From Purshia tridentata (taxonomy: Eukaryota > Streptophyta > Magnoliopsida > Rosales > Rosaceae): 64,000 nt of DNA. Made by a program: the position numbers and the translations under genes. Within the stretch, counting starts at the first letter, position 1, and each line of letters begins with the position of its first letter. The stretch is from contig QANT01008886.1 of NCBI GenBank assembly GCA_003254885.1, forward strand, positions 1 to 64,000. Reading direction: 5' to 3'. The notes below the pieces were generated by a model. The model saw only the letters and a program-made list of their open reading frames with translations. It was not told the DNA's origin and made no database searches. Of the stretch, positions 35,201-49,279 are shown one piece after another.

Positions 35201-37881
35201 TTGAAGACTTAAACAAACAAGGAAAACTAAATGAGAACCATCCTGGATATATCAATTTTCAACACTGAAACTTCACAGTGAAAATTCAGACTGAAAAACA
35301 ATTGTCTCTGGCAATTTGATGAAATTCAAATTTTAATATTATAATCCAGTTATATAGCATGAATACATAAAGCATGCAAGAGAGGAAATATCAGATAGTT
35401 GAGGGAAAAACCCATGTCAGGTATTGGTATCTCAGAAATTACAAAATCCACAGGAAATGGATAAATTTGCAGAACATTTTGCTAGAAATATCAAGTTGAA
35501 AAAAAGAAAGAAAATAAATTTAAAAAAAAAATTTTTTTTTTTTTTATTTTTAAAAAGGATGTTTAGCTAATATATGAATCCCATAGCAGTAGTAGCAAAC
35601 CTGATCATTGCCTTGAAAGGTGTTGGACATGCTACCATCTGCCATGATACCGCCAGAACCAATTATTTTTTCTTGCTGCTGGAGGTGTTGGTTTGAACTC
35701 TGAGAGTGTTGACTTGATAGAGGATGCTGTGAGTACTGTTGCTGCTGTTGATTGTTGTTTTTCATCTGCTGATACTGTAACAGATAAGTTGGCTAATGAT
35801 ATAAGCAAATATGTCTGGGGAACTTATAATTCACAAGTTCTAATGATTATGTAGTTAAAATAATGAGTTATTTTTTTATTCAAATCCAAATGCAGAAGAA
35901 TAAGTGATACCTTCAAAAGCATATCCGCATCTGCACGAGGTAATACCGAGCAACCAACTTGCACCAGTGATCCAACATTAAGTGCATCAACAGAATTTAA
36001 CTGACCATCCTTCCCAAGACCCATATTCCGAGTGTTGACAATCATTCTCAGCCTTCTATTTTCCAAGTCATTGGCAGATGGGGAAGCTACATTTTGTTGT
36101 CCCGGAAGCATAAGTTGCTGCTTAAGCTGGAGCTGATGGGGCTGTGGGGAGGGCATCAAAGAATTTTGCTGCTGAAGAATCCCAGGTCGAAGCCGATCCA
36201 GTCCCTAAAGAAGGTGAAATGTTACCAGAAAAGAAATGTAAGCTCACAAATGCAAATGCAAACAAGCAAGTTCCATCTTTCACAGAAAGACATAGTCGTA
36301 GACAATGCTCTTCATTTCGAAGGGGTAAAAGGTTAACCCTTATTAGAGTCATGTAAATGAAATGTGACAGCATAGATTGATTAGCACACTTCATAAGACG
36401 AAATTCAGCAGTTCCCATTTTTGAGATATTAACGTCAACATTTAAGGTGAAATATTTGCCAGAAAGTTATTTCAGTTGTCCTCTTAACAATAAGGGGACA
36501 TTAATATCCAACCAAACTACCCAAATAGGTCATAAAAGCTTTGCATAGCACAGAAAATGTTCTAGTGGTGTAAACAAAGATTTAGTAAAATTTTAATGCC
36601 CAAACACAGAGAGAGAGAGAGATCTTCCATCAAAAAAAGAAATATTAATTGTTAGTCATCCTTAACATATATAATGGAGGGTAGATGCAAAAATATTATC
36701 AAGACTGGGTATTGAGTCCTACCGTTAAAGGCCATCCTTTCAGAGTCAAATTGTTACTGCCTTGATTTGATCCTAAAATGAACATATGAATAATTGGTAA
36801 AGCCTATAATACAAATCTCAAAATCATACCAAAGAACAAAAAACAAAAAACAAAATTGATAATAGATTACACATCACGGAACAAACCCCCACTTAATCAT
36901 AGAAATTATAAGAAATTCATGTGATTCAAACAAATACATGGTGCATAAAATAAATTCAAAGACTGAGCCATAAATTTCATACACAAAAACTTAAACTTCT
37001 AAACTTCTAAAGTTGTTGTCTCATTATACAAGTTTCTTGTTTCCTACTTTATATATATATATATATGTATGGTTCAAGTTCATATCCCAAAAACAGAAAT
37101 TCCTAGGAGAGGAAACAATATCAATCAATACCATGAGCACCAATCAATGTTCCTTCTGTACCAGCAGCTCTGGGGCTCAGCATCTCACTCTTTATGCCCT
37201 GTTTCATCATACAAGACATACCCAAAATAAGAGAAAATGAAGTGTAAGGGTACCAGATGAAGAGACAGAACTGATGAATGATGATAATTACCTGTGTTGA
37301 TCCCTGAAGTTGCTGACTCTGATTGTGAGGATGAAGATTCCCATACATACCTCCAGGTGTACCATGCAGCATTTGCCTGTATAAAAGGAGTTCAACCACT
37401 TTCATATTTAGCATCAATTGCATGCAAAGAGCATATGTTAAACACTACAAAACTGAGTCATTATAAATAGGGAATCTTTAAGAGAAATACCCAGGAGGTT
37501 GGCCACCACCTGCTGTGGCTGCTTTAAACAATGAGGCATGATTTGAATCCAGAAGCTGGCTCATATTGTCGCCTAACCTTTGCTGCATGGTGTATGTACT
37601 GTAACTATGTAAGGAATGTAAGATGAAAAGAAAGCCACTCTGAATCTACGGCAAAAGTTATTACCTTCATAGCTGCATCATCAAAAGCATCCCTCTGTAT
37701 TGGAAGCTTTAATCTCTCCTGTGTTGCCATGGCATTTGCAGTTGCAGGGTTCTGAGAGTCATTTCCAGCAAGCCCATTGGCAGTGCCACTAAGAAGCTGG
37801 GTCCCATCTCGTCGCTGCTGCTGCAGTTGTTGCTGCTGTTGATGTTGTTGCTGCCGCTGCTGTTGTTGCTGCTGTTGTTGT

Positions 37882-37913
<32 letters not shown>

Positions 37914-39218
37914 TTGTTGCTGCTGCTGCTGAGCATGCCTTTGAAGCTGTTGCATTTGCTGATGCTGCTGAGGCTTCTGTTGCTGCAGCTCCCTAGCCTT
38001 GATGAATTGAGTCTAACACATCCAGACAAACAGTGAAAAGACTTGAGATTGGAAAATCCAACAATGCCATCTAAATGCAACAAAGATGTTGGAGCCATGT
38101 AATGAAGTCAACTTCTCACCCTCTCAATTGTAGAAGATTCAATCTTTACATTCTTTCAAGAAAATTACCCCAGAGGACAAATGTGTGAAATATAAAAAAC
38201 CTAAAAACACACCTCAATGTAAGATGCAGCTGGTTCTGAGTGTTTTTCATTTGTCCTAGAGATAAATATGTCCCAAAAGACAGACCACCATTCAAAAAGA
38301 AAGCCACCGGGTGCATCAATAGCTGGAGACAATCAAAGAAAAAAAGGAAAACAATAAAAAGATAATCAATTCAGCAATTAAGAAGAACAGAAAACTCACA
38401 ACAATCTCTTTTCTTTAGGATATTTAAGTACATTCTTACCTACAGGATCTGTGGAAACCCTTCCTTCAGCTTGAAATGCCTTTGCAGAAGCATGTAATTT
38501 TCTCTTCATAAGGTAATCATATATATACACATCCAACCTGTGATCCAAACAAAATATAAAATTTCCACAAGTAACATTTGAGAATCTGCCGAAAACGAGA
38601 AGTGGTAGAAGGTTCAAAATTCAAAAACAGAATATCTGCCATAATTCTGGCCCCCACCAATCCCAAACCTAAATCCAAACAAATAAACCACAAAAAAAGA
38701 AAAAAGAAAAAAAAAAGAAGAAACATACTAGTACATTACAAAGCCATTATCAATAACAACAAGAAGTAGAAGCACCATAATATCAAATATGAGACATGAA
38801 GAAAATATAAACACAGAAGATAGCCCGGCGTAACCTTCTAAAAAAAAAGGTAAGAATCTGAGTATTCATTAGAATATAAGGTCATAAAATAAAAACCCTA
38901 GAGACCACCAAATCCCCAAAAACATAAATTTTACACAAACCTTGAAATACTTAATCATTAAAAGAAAGAATGATTAATTAAGAATACAAAGAGTAAAACC
39001 CAAATGTGAAAAACGAGAAAACCATGAAATACCCAGTTGAAAAGTAGGAAAACAACAGTACCCACCAAAAATTAACACCGAAAAAAGAACCCTAGAACCG
39101 AAACCTCAGCCAGAAACCCCCAAACTCCAAAAGACTTCCATAGCAAGAAAAAAAAAAGAAGAAAGATTTAGTTTGGTGATACTAACATTTTATCAGCTTC
39201 CCAATTGGTCTGAGACAT
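32244..39218 (-). CDS. LUG: LEUNIG-type transcriptional co-repressor (LUFS, Q-rich, WD40), 18 exons
   Basis: Nuclear Groucho/Tup1-type co-repressor; in Arabidopsis LUG acts with SEUSS to repress AGAMOUS and other genes. Reverse-strand exons: 39187-39218, 38440-38537, 38213-38322, 37665-38012, 37491-37582, 37292-37376, 37132-37198, 36723-36772, 35911-36204, 35601-35774, 34965-35207, 34275-34392, 34029-34138, 33700-33849, 33111-33266, 32893-33009, 32505-32711, 32244-32387. They join in frame to 864 aa. Residues 1-88 form the LUFS/LisH domain ([20 protein letters not shown], then [17 protein letters not shown]). A Q-rich part with an uninterrupted 25-Gln run (residues 108-132; DNA 37857-37931) follows, then a Ser/Pro linker with an NLS-like GRKRKKP and about seven WD40 repeats to the terminal [14 protein letters not shown] favours LUG over LUH (787 aa, MAQSNWE). 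The last intron has a GC donor (GAG|GCAAGT at 32504-32503). It is shorter than AtLUG (931 aa), mostly in the Q-rich parts. Confidence 0.95.
37857..37931 (-). repeat. Mixed CAA/CAG poly-glutamine tract in LEUNIG
   Basis: Twenty-five consecutive Gln codons written as a CAA/CAG mix, flanked by further Q-rich codons. On the plus strand it appears as a spurious poly-Leu frame. Confidence 0.95.
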
Positions 39219-40588
39219 GATGATGGTGAATTCTTAACAGTAAGTATAATCCGAAACCAGCGCCACTTAGCAGATACTGAAGTAAAACGTGGGAGAATTG
39301 CGTTTCTCTTCGGAAGCCAAAAAAGTATTTTTTATATTCTCTTTCGCTCTATTTTGAAATTGAAGACTGACAACGACAACTTCCTCAATATTCCTTGCAA
39401 GAAAAGAAACCTCCTCACTATTTAAATAGCATTTCCTATATTTCTAATTTTCTAGCGTGGTCCGTCTTTTTTTTTTTTAATCAATTTTCTTTTGTGAGAT
39501 CTTTTTTGATTTTTTTTTTTTGTTAGGAAGACTCATGGGATCACTCTTCTACAGCTGTATAAAAATGGCTTGTAAACTTGGTTAGTCATTCTACTATATT
39601 TCTAATTTTCTAGCGTGGTCCGTCTTTTTTTTTTTTAAATCAATTTTCTTTTGTGAGATCTTTTTTGATTTTTTTTTTGTTAGGAAGACTCATGGGATCA
39701 CTCTTCTACAGCTCTATAAAAATGGCTTGTAAACTTGGTTAGTCATTCTCAGTTTTCACCAATATTGTTCTAGATTTGAAGACCAAATGATCATTGCTCA
39801 TTGAAAGGATTCTCCATCTCGATGAATTTGAGGAAGTTTTGTAATTGGATATATAAAATTACCATTTTTTTGGTAGTACAAGATAGTTGATGGCTCAAAA
39901 TCTCCAAGCATATTCCAAGGGCAGTTTTTGTCAATCTTTTGTTTGATAAGGTCTTTCGTCAATTTGTAGCACATCTTTTTTTCATTCGGATAAAGGAAAT
40001 TTTTTGAGAGGAAAACATTATTCTATACTTGGTAATTCGCAAACAATCTGACATCACACATTTTGCAAAATGAATTATAAAAAATAAAAAGAAAGATTGC
40101 TTTTAGTGGCAGACTGGCAGTAGGCTGTTCTCTCAACCACAGGCTTTGCAGTTTGCTGCAAAGGGTTAAAGAAAGTCAAAGACAGGTCACAGGTGGGTGA
40201 GAAAATTCCAACTTCTTTCTCTCCTATTTTTAAATCCACACAATCCCTTCTGTTATATTATAATTTATATGATATCATGAATCATGACCTTTATTTGTTC
40301 ATGTAGACAATCAGCCTTTTATTCGTTCATTTTGATAGTTGAGGGGATTCTATTCTATCGTATATGATTAATGATTTTAGTGTCAACAAACTAAGAAATA
40401 TACAGCAACTTACATTGCCAAAAAACATACTACAAAATTTTTGGCATAACACTCATTGTTGGATAGAAGCACAAAATGCTTTACTCCCATGTCCCCATAA
40501 CAACTAAAAGGAAGAAGGTTAACCATCTCTAACTATCAATTATTAACCAACAGAAAGGGTACCCTTTACATAGGAGGCAAATACTTTT
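39219..40588. other. LEUNIG promoter and BASS-gene 3' flank
   Basis: Contains the LEUNIG promoter and leader, a 157-bp tandem duplication (39436-39750) and, towards 40588, the 3' UTR of the next reverse-strand gene. No gene was recognised. Confidence 0.5.
39436..39750. repeat. Near-perfect 157-bp tandem duplication upstream of LEUNIG
   Basis: Copies 39436-39593 and 39594-39750 share the same order of words (CTAGCGTGGTCCGTC, poly-T, TTTTGTGAGATC, poly-T, AGGAAGACTCATGGGATCAC, AAAATGGCTTGTAAAC), with poly-T length changes and a GCTG/GCTC substitution. It starts about 220 bases upstream of the LEUNIG ATG. Confidence 0.95.
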
Positions 40589-43500
40589 TCATTCCTTGAA
40601 ATCATCCTTGTCATCAACAGGAATTGGCCTATTCCTCCAAAACACAGCAAGAGCACTCCCACCAAGCTGTTAGGGGGATAATTACCACAGTAAATTAGAT
40701 TCTACTTGGAAGAACTCCCATGTAAATTAACTCATGGAGAGCCAAGAAAAAAAGAGATTTTAAGCGAGTCATACCGCCATGCAAACAACACTAACAGCAG
40801 AAGGGGCAGCAACGAGGGGGTTTGTAAAATGCTTTTGAGCAAGTAAAAATCCAAGGGCTGAGCTCTGCAAATACAATACAAAAAGTTCATATAATTACCA
40901 AGACAAGAAGTTAAAGCCTAGAGCGTAGTAACAGAGAATATGTTTACCTGCATCCCACACTCTATGGATATGGTACGAGAAGTGGATTCACCAAATGATA
41001 TTCTTGATATCCAATATCCAATAGCAAATGCAGCAGCATGTAGAGCGGCGACCGGTAGTATCAGTTGTGCTCCTTGTGATTTCAAGATATCGGAGACTTG
41101 CCCAATCTTAGAAATCATAATTATTAAGTTACTTCATTACATGCATTGTAACTTCTATTAATGTACTGTAGTGGAAAATAAAAGCTATCAATGTGAAATA
41201 GTCAATTCAACAAATATTTTGTGTACTTACAGGGCTTGCACAGAGTAGAGTGGTGAGAATTACTCCAATTAAAGGTGTCACTGAGATTATTTTTGAAGTG
41301 AATTTGGGGAAGAACTCATTTGCCAGTACTGTCACATAAAGCAGGTAATAGAGTTTTGATTCAATCAGGTATGCCCAGATGCATTAACCTTGGAAATAAA
41401 CTATGATTAGTTCATTTTCAAATTCTGATCATAATTATGACACCTTTTAGTTACCTCCAATAATTGTTGGCACTAAAACAACCTGGAAAGTGCTGATTGC
41501 AAGGCCCTGCAAAGATGGGGGGTGGGAAATGTCACTATCATAAGTGGTTAATAGTTAATACAAGATATCAAAGTCAATACCTTTGCATATACAAAGCTGA
41601 GATAATCTTAAATCCCACAGTAAAGTAATAAAGAGAAGCTGGAAATAGACAGTTTTTATATATTTTTTTGAGTTTTACCTGTAATATTTATCAAATTAAT
41701 CTGGGATGATTGTGAATGCAGTATATCATTTATTTATTATTTATTTAAAAACTGTTTTCCATGCTTTATCATGCTGTAACTCCATCATCATGGAGAGTAT
41801 GAATCCCATTAAATGGGTAAGAAATAAGTTGTGCAAAATCAAATTCTATGAACATTTGTTGTAGGAAACTTGGAATTGGAAATCATATGGTAGGTGCAAT
41901 ACAAGTACTGGTATCTCTGGCCTGCTGCACTACTTATCAAGGACATTGGTTGATTATAAGTTTTGCACCATAGAGGTTCATTCATTACTTATCAAGGCAA
42001 TTGTCAATCGTGTTTAAACTTACCGCAGCATCAACTGGAACAATCTGGCCAGCAAGAAGCATGGTAAGAAGAGGTGTCATAATAATAGCTCCTATAGTTG
42101 AACACCTACAAAAAGTCCACAACAATAATTGCTTTAATATACGACATACAGATATAGTAAAGACTGTCAATTTTTGTTTGACTATTATATACTCCAGTAA
42201 AAACAATTACTGCTCCTACATATAATGTAATTGAGATTGGAATTGCTGTTTCAAGCTACACTGCTCATGGTGTAATTAAGTAAATTAAGTCTTAAACTAT
42301 TGTTCTGACCTTAATAGTGGTTTGCATTTTAAATATGGCATACATTTGGGAAAGAAATCCTTAACTTTACATTCAAACAAAATATGTAGCTTACGTTGTC
42401 ATGAGAACAGAAAGTGCTACATTCCCTTTAGATATATAAGTTGCAACATTTGATGCCTGACCTCCAGGACAGCACGAGACCAAAATAAGACCAGTGGCAA
42501 TAGGTGCAGAAAGCTTTAGAGTCTGAAAATCAGAGAGAAAATTCTTAAATATATAAGTTTACTCAAAGTTACTATTGAATACCAAACACTAACAGGTTGT
42601 GTTCATCATTATACAATCCAAAAGATGTTCATATTAAAAGCCAATTGGAATTCCCAAAAATTTATCCAATCTCCATGCCCTTTCATGAGCTTTTGTGCTG
42701 AAGTCTGAATTGAAAATATATTTACATATAATAGCAAAACATTCTGTTTCTAATACCTTGCTATCATAATTTTGAATATTATCAAGGGAAAACTCTATAA
42801 GAAAATAATACATTTGAAGAGTAACAGAACAGCCAATAAAATTTTTGATAAAGAAATACCAGGGCGATGACAAAGCCGAGTATGGGTTTGATTAAGTATT
42901 GAGCAAGAAATCCTACACCTACCTGCAACAAAGAATTTGATAACCATTTTAAAATTGATCACTCTGTTTTAGATCATCTCCAATGACTCAAATTGAGTGG
43001 ATGTTACTTACAGTCCAAGGATTACGCAAACACCGTCTAAAATCATCAAAGGTCAATGTCAATCCCATAGAAAGCATGAGGAAACCCAGTCCAACCGTGA
43101 AAAGGTCCGTCTGCAACCAGGTTACCTGTAGGAACCTCAACATTAAGCTAGTTATACACTAGTTGATATTCCAAACATCCAAGTAGCAGACAGAAAAAGA
43201 GATATTACAGCAGCTGGCTTGTAGATCCCAATAATGGTGCCCAATATGACCTGTCCATGGAAGTAGATTTAAAATTTGCAAGTGCCCCTCGAGAAAGCTT
43301 TGTTTAAAATAAACACAGAAATAAGCCATTAAAGAGTACTGAAGATGAATAAATTGACAACAGTTATTATACATGTTATTAAAGAAATGATACCTACCCA
43401 CATAGGAAATAGAGTTGTCAAAGTTTCAATTATTCTCTCGTACTGGCTCATCCCACTGGGAAGATCTCCAGATACATTACTTGCAGCCTTGGAAAAAACT

Positions 43501-44275
43501 TGGGAGTTCCTACATATAGCAGTCAACAAGCTCATCATTATATGACCAGGAAGTGAAGTACAGATGATCTCATTAAATAAGGATATCCTAAAAATGCATG
43601 AAAAGGGCAACCATCTCTATAAATGGTTGGCTGAGGACACAAGTTTAGAAGCACTAGTGATTAGTGCTAAGTAAAGGGGTGGAAAGAGTGAAGTTTAACT
43701 AAATGTAATTGATTTTGGATTTAACTACCTATTCTGATAAGAAAGTGAAACAAAACATATTAATCTGGGACCAAAATCCCGAATCTCAACTATACTGTTG
43801 TTTGAAGAATAAAAGTAAAAGCGAAACCACGTTGTTTGAAGGGGGGAAAACACCTTGATGTTTCAATTATTGAAGACGGGGCAGCAACGATCGGACTCCA
43901 ATGCTTGCTTCTGATTGCACAACTTCTTCCATTCTCAGGCAAAGAAATTTCACGTCTTTGCTCTGAAACACAATCAATTTTAGAAAAAACAAAAAAACAA
44001 AAAAACAGAATGCTTAAAACAGAGAAAAAGAAAGAAATGTCACAATCCCCACAAAACGGGAACACTGAAATGAGAAAATCCCAAAGCACCGAAAGGTGAG
44101 CCCAATTGCCAAAAAGCACAAGAAACACTGCCCATAAAACCGAAAACAATCATGAATTAAACATACCCAGAAGGGTCTGCAGCCTCCTTGGAGATAAAGA
44201 AGAGCTTGGCCGATAGAAAGCGTTACATGTATTCAACTTGAAGTCTTTGACAGCAAAAGGAGAAATGGGCGACAT
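40589..44275 (-). CDS. Plastid BASS-family sodium/metabolite cotransporter (BASS1-like), 13 exons
   Basis: Bile acid:sodium symporter family protein, predicted in the plastid inner envelope. BASS2 carries pyruvate; the BASS1 substrate is less clear. Reverse-strand exons: 44167-44275, 43854-43962, 43398-43509, 43209-43250, 43012-43125, 42860-42922, 42395-42522, 42024-42105, 41455-41506, 41231-41328, 40948-41106, 40775-40864, 40589-40666. They join in frame to 411 aa. The first 90 residues are Ser/Arg-rich and look like a transit peptide. The membrane core starts at [11 protein letters not shown] and shows the BASS motifs [43 protein letters not shown] (the conserved ligand and sodium-site region) and [18 protein letters not shown]. 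The tail is [13 protein letters not shown]. Resemblance to BASS1 is from memory, so no symbol is given. Confidence 0.92.
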
Positions 44276-46934
44276 TTGACTCGAACTATGCGGTTGAATC
44301 AAAAGGAGGGGATCAAAGGAGTAAAGGGTTTGAATTTAAAAGTTCAAAGGGCGGTGAGCATGGGGATTTTGGTGTGTTCAGTGAGGGGGAGCTTGTCTCC
44401 AAAATGCTTGGCTGGGCTTTGTGTTGTTGGCAGTCGTAGAAAACAATGAACCACACATATCTATGCAGACTATGCCTCATCCAAATCCTTTCACAATCAA
44501 AACTTGATAGGCCTGTTGCTGATTTTATTATTCTATGTCCAAATTTTATGATTTTATCGTTTATGCAGACTTTGAGCTGAAGCTTTCACAAGCGGCACAA
44601 CTTATCAGGTGTAACTGTCTAACAGAAAATGAAACTCTTCGTCTTTCAGTGTCATTGCTCTTCATATTTACAAAGGGAATACGATTTGTTAATAAATAAA
44701 AAATTTATAATTGTAATGTTTTTTCCCAAAACATAAAACAGTGACTCAGTGAGAGAGACTGACCGTCATTACAAAAATACTGTGTCATAATTAGCAGCAA
44801 GGAAAAAAAGAAAAAGAAAATAAAATTGGTCTTGCAAATTGCAAAGTAGGCCTAGAGCTACCAATCCTCTATACTTGGGACTTGGGACTTGGGACACACA
44901 CAGTAACGTTAAGACCCAATCCAAAACTTGCTCAGTTTTTCAGTAATGATCCAAACAGGTAAGTGGGCCTTTGGTAATCCACTGACATTTCTGAGTGACC
45001 CATATCTGTAGGTCTCTTATAGAGACAATTCGCTTACACATTGTTCTCCTCCCATCCAAACGACATAGTTTTTGCATATAGGTATAAAATTATGAGTAAA
45101 TTATCCTATGACTGATTATAAATTACCGTCAAAAGGGTCCCTTTCCTTTCAAATTGTTGTTTGCATATCTTTGTTTTGTTTAATCTGCTGTCTCTTTCAT
45201 ATTTCTCAGTACTGCATAAAATCTTATTCCTTTCATTCATTGCCTTATTCTGTTGATCATTACAAACTGTGAAGTAGTGACATCTGATTTGGACCGTCAA
45301 AGAAAAACATAATTAATGACCTCTAATAATGTTTTGCATTACTTTGCATAAGAATGTGACTAATTTGCTGCTCTGTTTTTGCTCCTCTAAAAAAAATGGT
45401 TTTAAATTCTGATGGGTGACTAATTTACATGGGTACTTAATGCTTAATTTCCATACCCAATTAGCCATAAGTGGTTCATTTTCTATGAATTAACCTTACC
45501 TTCCACATTAATTGTATGATAATTAAGAGCAAATAGTGGTGAACCACACACAACTACACATGTCTATAATAATACGTTAATATTGTTGAAGCTCCAAGAC
45601 ACCCCAACCACCTAATCTCTCAATTAATAATGGTGCATCAGGTGTAATAATTCATCATTATAATGCATACAATATTATAAATTTTTAAGTGTGACATTGA
45701 TATATATGAAGTACTATGGTCCACTCTTTGATTTTTTAAAATAGTATATATATGATAATATGAATCAAGACCAAAGAGAAAAAGAAGATTGAAGCCAAGA
45801 ACTGGAATGGCATGGCATGGCATGGTCTATTTCATGCAAGACCATTAATTGAACTTAATTGGACAGGTTGCTTAATTCACCTCCACAATATATCCAGATC
45901 GAGGATTCAATTTTAATTAACAGGCAGTTGTGAGTTGAAACCAAGAACAAATTCACATGCAGAGTTATGGGCCATGCTGCAACATCATCATCATGATCAT
46001 ATTCATGGCTCCATCTACTAATATCGATCGACTTAATTGGTTCTTCACCAAAAGGGTGAAACTAAAAGCACATGCATGATCTGTATATTTAACAATTAAT
46101 TAATGAAGTCAGACATAATGGTATTCAAGCTCAAGCAAACTCCAACACAAACTCATGACCTATATATAATTTTATTTAACGCTTAATTAATCCAATTAAT
46201 GTGGGATTAAGTGCTGGATGCAATAACTCAAAATTACACAACTGGGTTTGGTGAGCTTTTTATATGCACAACCTATATAATATATATATAAATATATGGT
46301 ACACAGATAATATATGATATTTCAATGTAATTAATAATTCAGTCCAAAGGGTCTAAAAGAATTATAGGATCGACAATAAAGAAAGAAAGATAAAAATACA
46401 ATGCCTTTTTTGTGAGTACAAAGACGAACAATAAGAGTGACACATATATATGGTCACATGTCTTGGCCATATGGTTGGTACTAGACGATCGTCATCTAAC
46501 CTGTCTGTGACTGACTGCTACGTACCACTTGATTTAATCATCAATTTTGTATGTGATCCATGGCCTAGTGGGGACCGATTCCAGGGCAAAAGGAAGATCG
46601 TATGTGTCTGTAAAGCTTTCTCTTTCAAGGCCTCTCAAATTTTTTAATTTATGTTTTTTTTTTTCCATGTGAAGAATTAGTATGGCTAAGAATTTAGCAG
46701 CAGTGCGATTATGCTTTGAAAAAAAGTAAAGTAGTATAAAAAAGAAAAAAGGAGAAAAATAGAACATATGTGGGGACAGCTGTGGGAAACTGTATGATTT
46801 ATGCCATATGGGGGTTAATGGCTGCAACATTATGAGAATGAAACGGTGCCGGTTATCATTTGCTGGACTGGACTTGGTCCTCATATATTATGATTAATTT
46901 ATATTTTATATGCTATCTTTAGTTTTAATTGGGT

Positions 46935-47256
46935 CAGAAATATGATTTATGTTATCTGCTGGCCCTATATGTAACGGACTTACAATTTTAGTTATAGAAG
47001 ACTTAATAATTGACTCTCTCGTATTTTTTAAAATAAAGACGGTTTTAAATCCAAGTAATGATTTGGAAATGTCTATAACACCAACTTGAGGAATACAGAA
47101 ACATGATTTATGTTATCTGCTGGCCCTATATGGAACGGACTTACAATTTTAGTTATGGAAGACTTAATAATTGACTCTCTCGTATTTTTTTAAATAAAGA
47201 CGGTTTTAAATCCAAGTAACGATTTGGAAATGTCTATAACACCAACTTGAGGAATA
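46935..47256. repeat. 161-bp tandem duplication in intergenic DNA
   Basis: Copies 46935-47095 and 47096-47256 share CAGAAA..ATGATTTATGTTATCTGCTGG through CACCAACTTGAGGAATA with only a few substitutions (TGTAACGG/TGGAACGG, TTATAG/TTATGG, AGTAATG/AGTAACG) and a compensating A/T shift in an A/T run. Confidence 0.95.
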
Positions 47257-49261
47257 TCTGTTTTCTATGTTTTAAATTTAGAGGTCAATTTACAGTTTAT
47301 TGATTGCTTGAGAAGGTAGGGTACAATGCACAGAGCTAAGAACCTGCACATCCAGGACCCAATTGTATGGATTTTGGACTCTTGGAATTGTGTCTTATGC
47401 ACAAGCACTTGTTCAAAAAAGCAGCTTCTTGCTCCTCATATATCTCTTTCAAGATTTTTTTGCATCACTGCTTACACGTACGCCCAATTATGGGCTACAT
47501 GGAAGCCTTCTTTGTCATGATGTGTTTGATTTACTCTTTGCTATACAGTAATGTCCAGTAATGTTAATTTTACAACAGAAAATTAGTAACTCTTTTTAAT
47601 GACCTATTCTTGTGTAGAGGGTCCAATGAAAATGAGAGAGCTGTTAATATATAACTTCATCTATCCACCATCCCACACAACCAAAAGGTATTATTAGAAT
47701 TACCTACCCCTTTCATCTGTTTTGAAGGCATATTAATTACTACTGATTAGGTATATAAAAGTGAATTGTATTCATCTTTTATTTTATTTTGCTTGGAAAT
47801 TAATTTAATTAATTAAGCACGTATTGGAATTTTGTTGTGATACACAAGGCATAAAGTGCCTACTCGAGTCGTTAAGATTGACAGTTGAGATTGAATTATT
47901 TACTTGAAACTTGAAAGCCTATTATCATCTCACCAAAACAACAGCCTACTATCAAAACATGAAAGAGTTATTTGAAGCGTGCCACTCGATTGCTATACCA
48001 AAAATACGTGAAATGGGAAATACTACTCATACAGATGAAAAACAAAGGAAGGATCAAATCATGCAAAATCCTAGCTACTCAAAAAATGATTTATAATAAA
48101 CTATACAATATGAAATTATGAAAGGTACCAAATAAGCAAATTAATATCACATGGTTTGTAAATTAATTCAATCGATTTAGTATCATATTATTCTTATTCA
48201 AAATACAAGAAACAAGTCAAATTCAAATAAAATAATAAACTTAAGTTTGTAAACACCTAGAGACTCGATTATTTTGACCTCCACGTTGATGTAAGGACTC
48301 ACATCTACGTAACTAAGTAATATACTCGTACCAAAGCATGTGACTATTAAAGAGGTTTTGTTTTTGTTGGCCAAGAGGTTAAACCTATAAATATGCAGAT
48401 GATATTTCATTTTAACATCATCACAATTCACAAGATGTGAAACTGAAGACTGAACATAAAATTAGGAAATGTGAACCGTTCGATGAACAGGGCCCACCAT
48501 CCTATACTAGTAAGAGATAAGATGTAGATCCAGCATAGTAGCTTTGCCTCACATCGCAAGCCGTACGCAATTATAGCTCGTTTCCACAATTACCAACCTA
48601 CGACCGTTTTTCCTTCACAAAAATGCTCCAATGGATAATACAAACCCCAAAAACCGCGCGTGCAACCCACTTCCTCCTTGTTAACGAGCCAACTGTACGC
48701 AAACTGTACCACTCCCACAACTTTTATAACGCTTTAAAAATAAAAAATTAAAATTCACGTGAAATTTTGTTGCCATTATAAAGTTTTTTTATTTTCGGCC
48801 AGTCACATATTCGAAATATACGGTATACCAAGTCTATTATTCAGAGTTTTATAAATATAAAAACAAATTTTTAATTAATTAAAAGTCTAGATTCTTTATT
48901 CATGAATTTTTAACTGTCTTCGACCAGATTTTTTCTTCACGCAGGCCAAGCTAAGGCAGCCAAGGCAAGTCGCCAAGTTGCCACTCGTCGAGTGGAGCTA
49001 AAACCACGCGCCAACAGAGGCTGTAGACAAAATAAAAGTAAGAGTACGTTTATTTTTTTTCTCAAGAAAAAAAATAAATATACGTTGTTTTTGTAATTCA
49101 CTTAAGTAGGACAATGAATTAGTAATAAAACGTTTCCACTCGCTGATGCCAGCATAGCAATAGCAATTGAGGCATGACTGCTTCTGTTTTCTCTCAGCTT
49201 TATTTTCACCTTTTTTGGCCTCGTGATACCTTGTAGCCTTTGTCTTTACAAATCACAAAGC

Positions 49262-49279
49262 CTCTCTCTCTCTCTCTCT
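49262..49279. repeat. CT microsatellite in the receptor kinase leader
   Basis: CT run followed by further CT-rich sequence, about 200 bases before the start codon. Confidence 0.85.

Noticed and set aside
37827-38036. Poly-Leu forward frame
   Set aside because: Antisense of the LEUNIG poly-glutamine tract.
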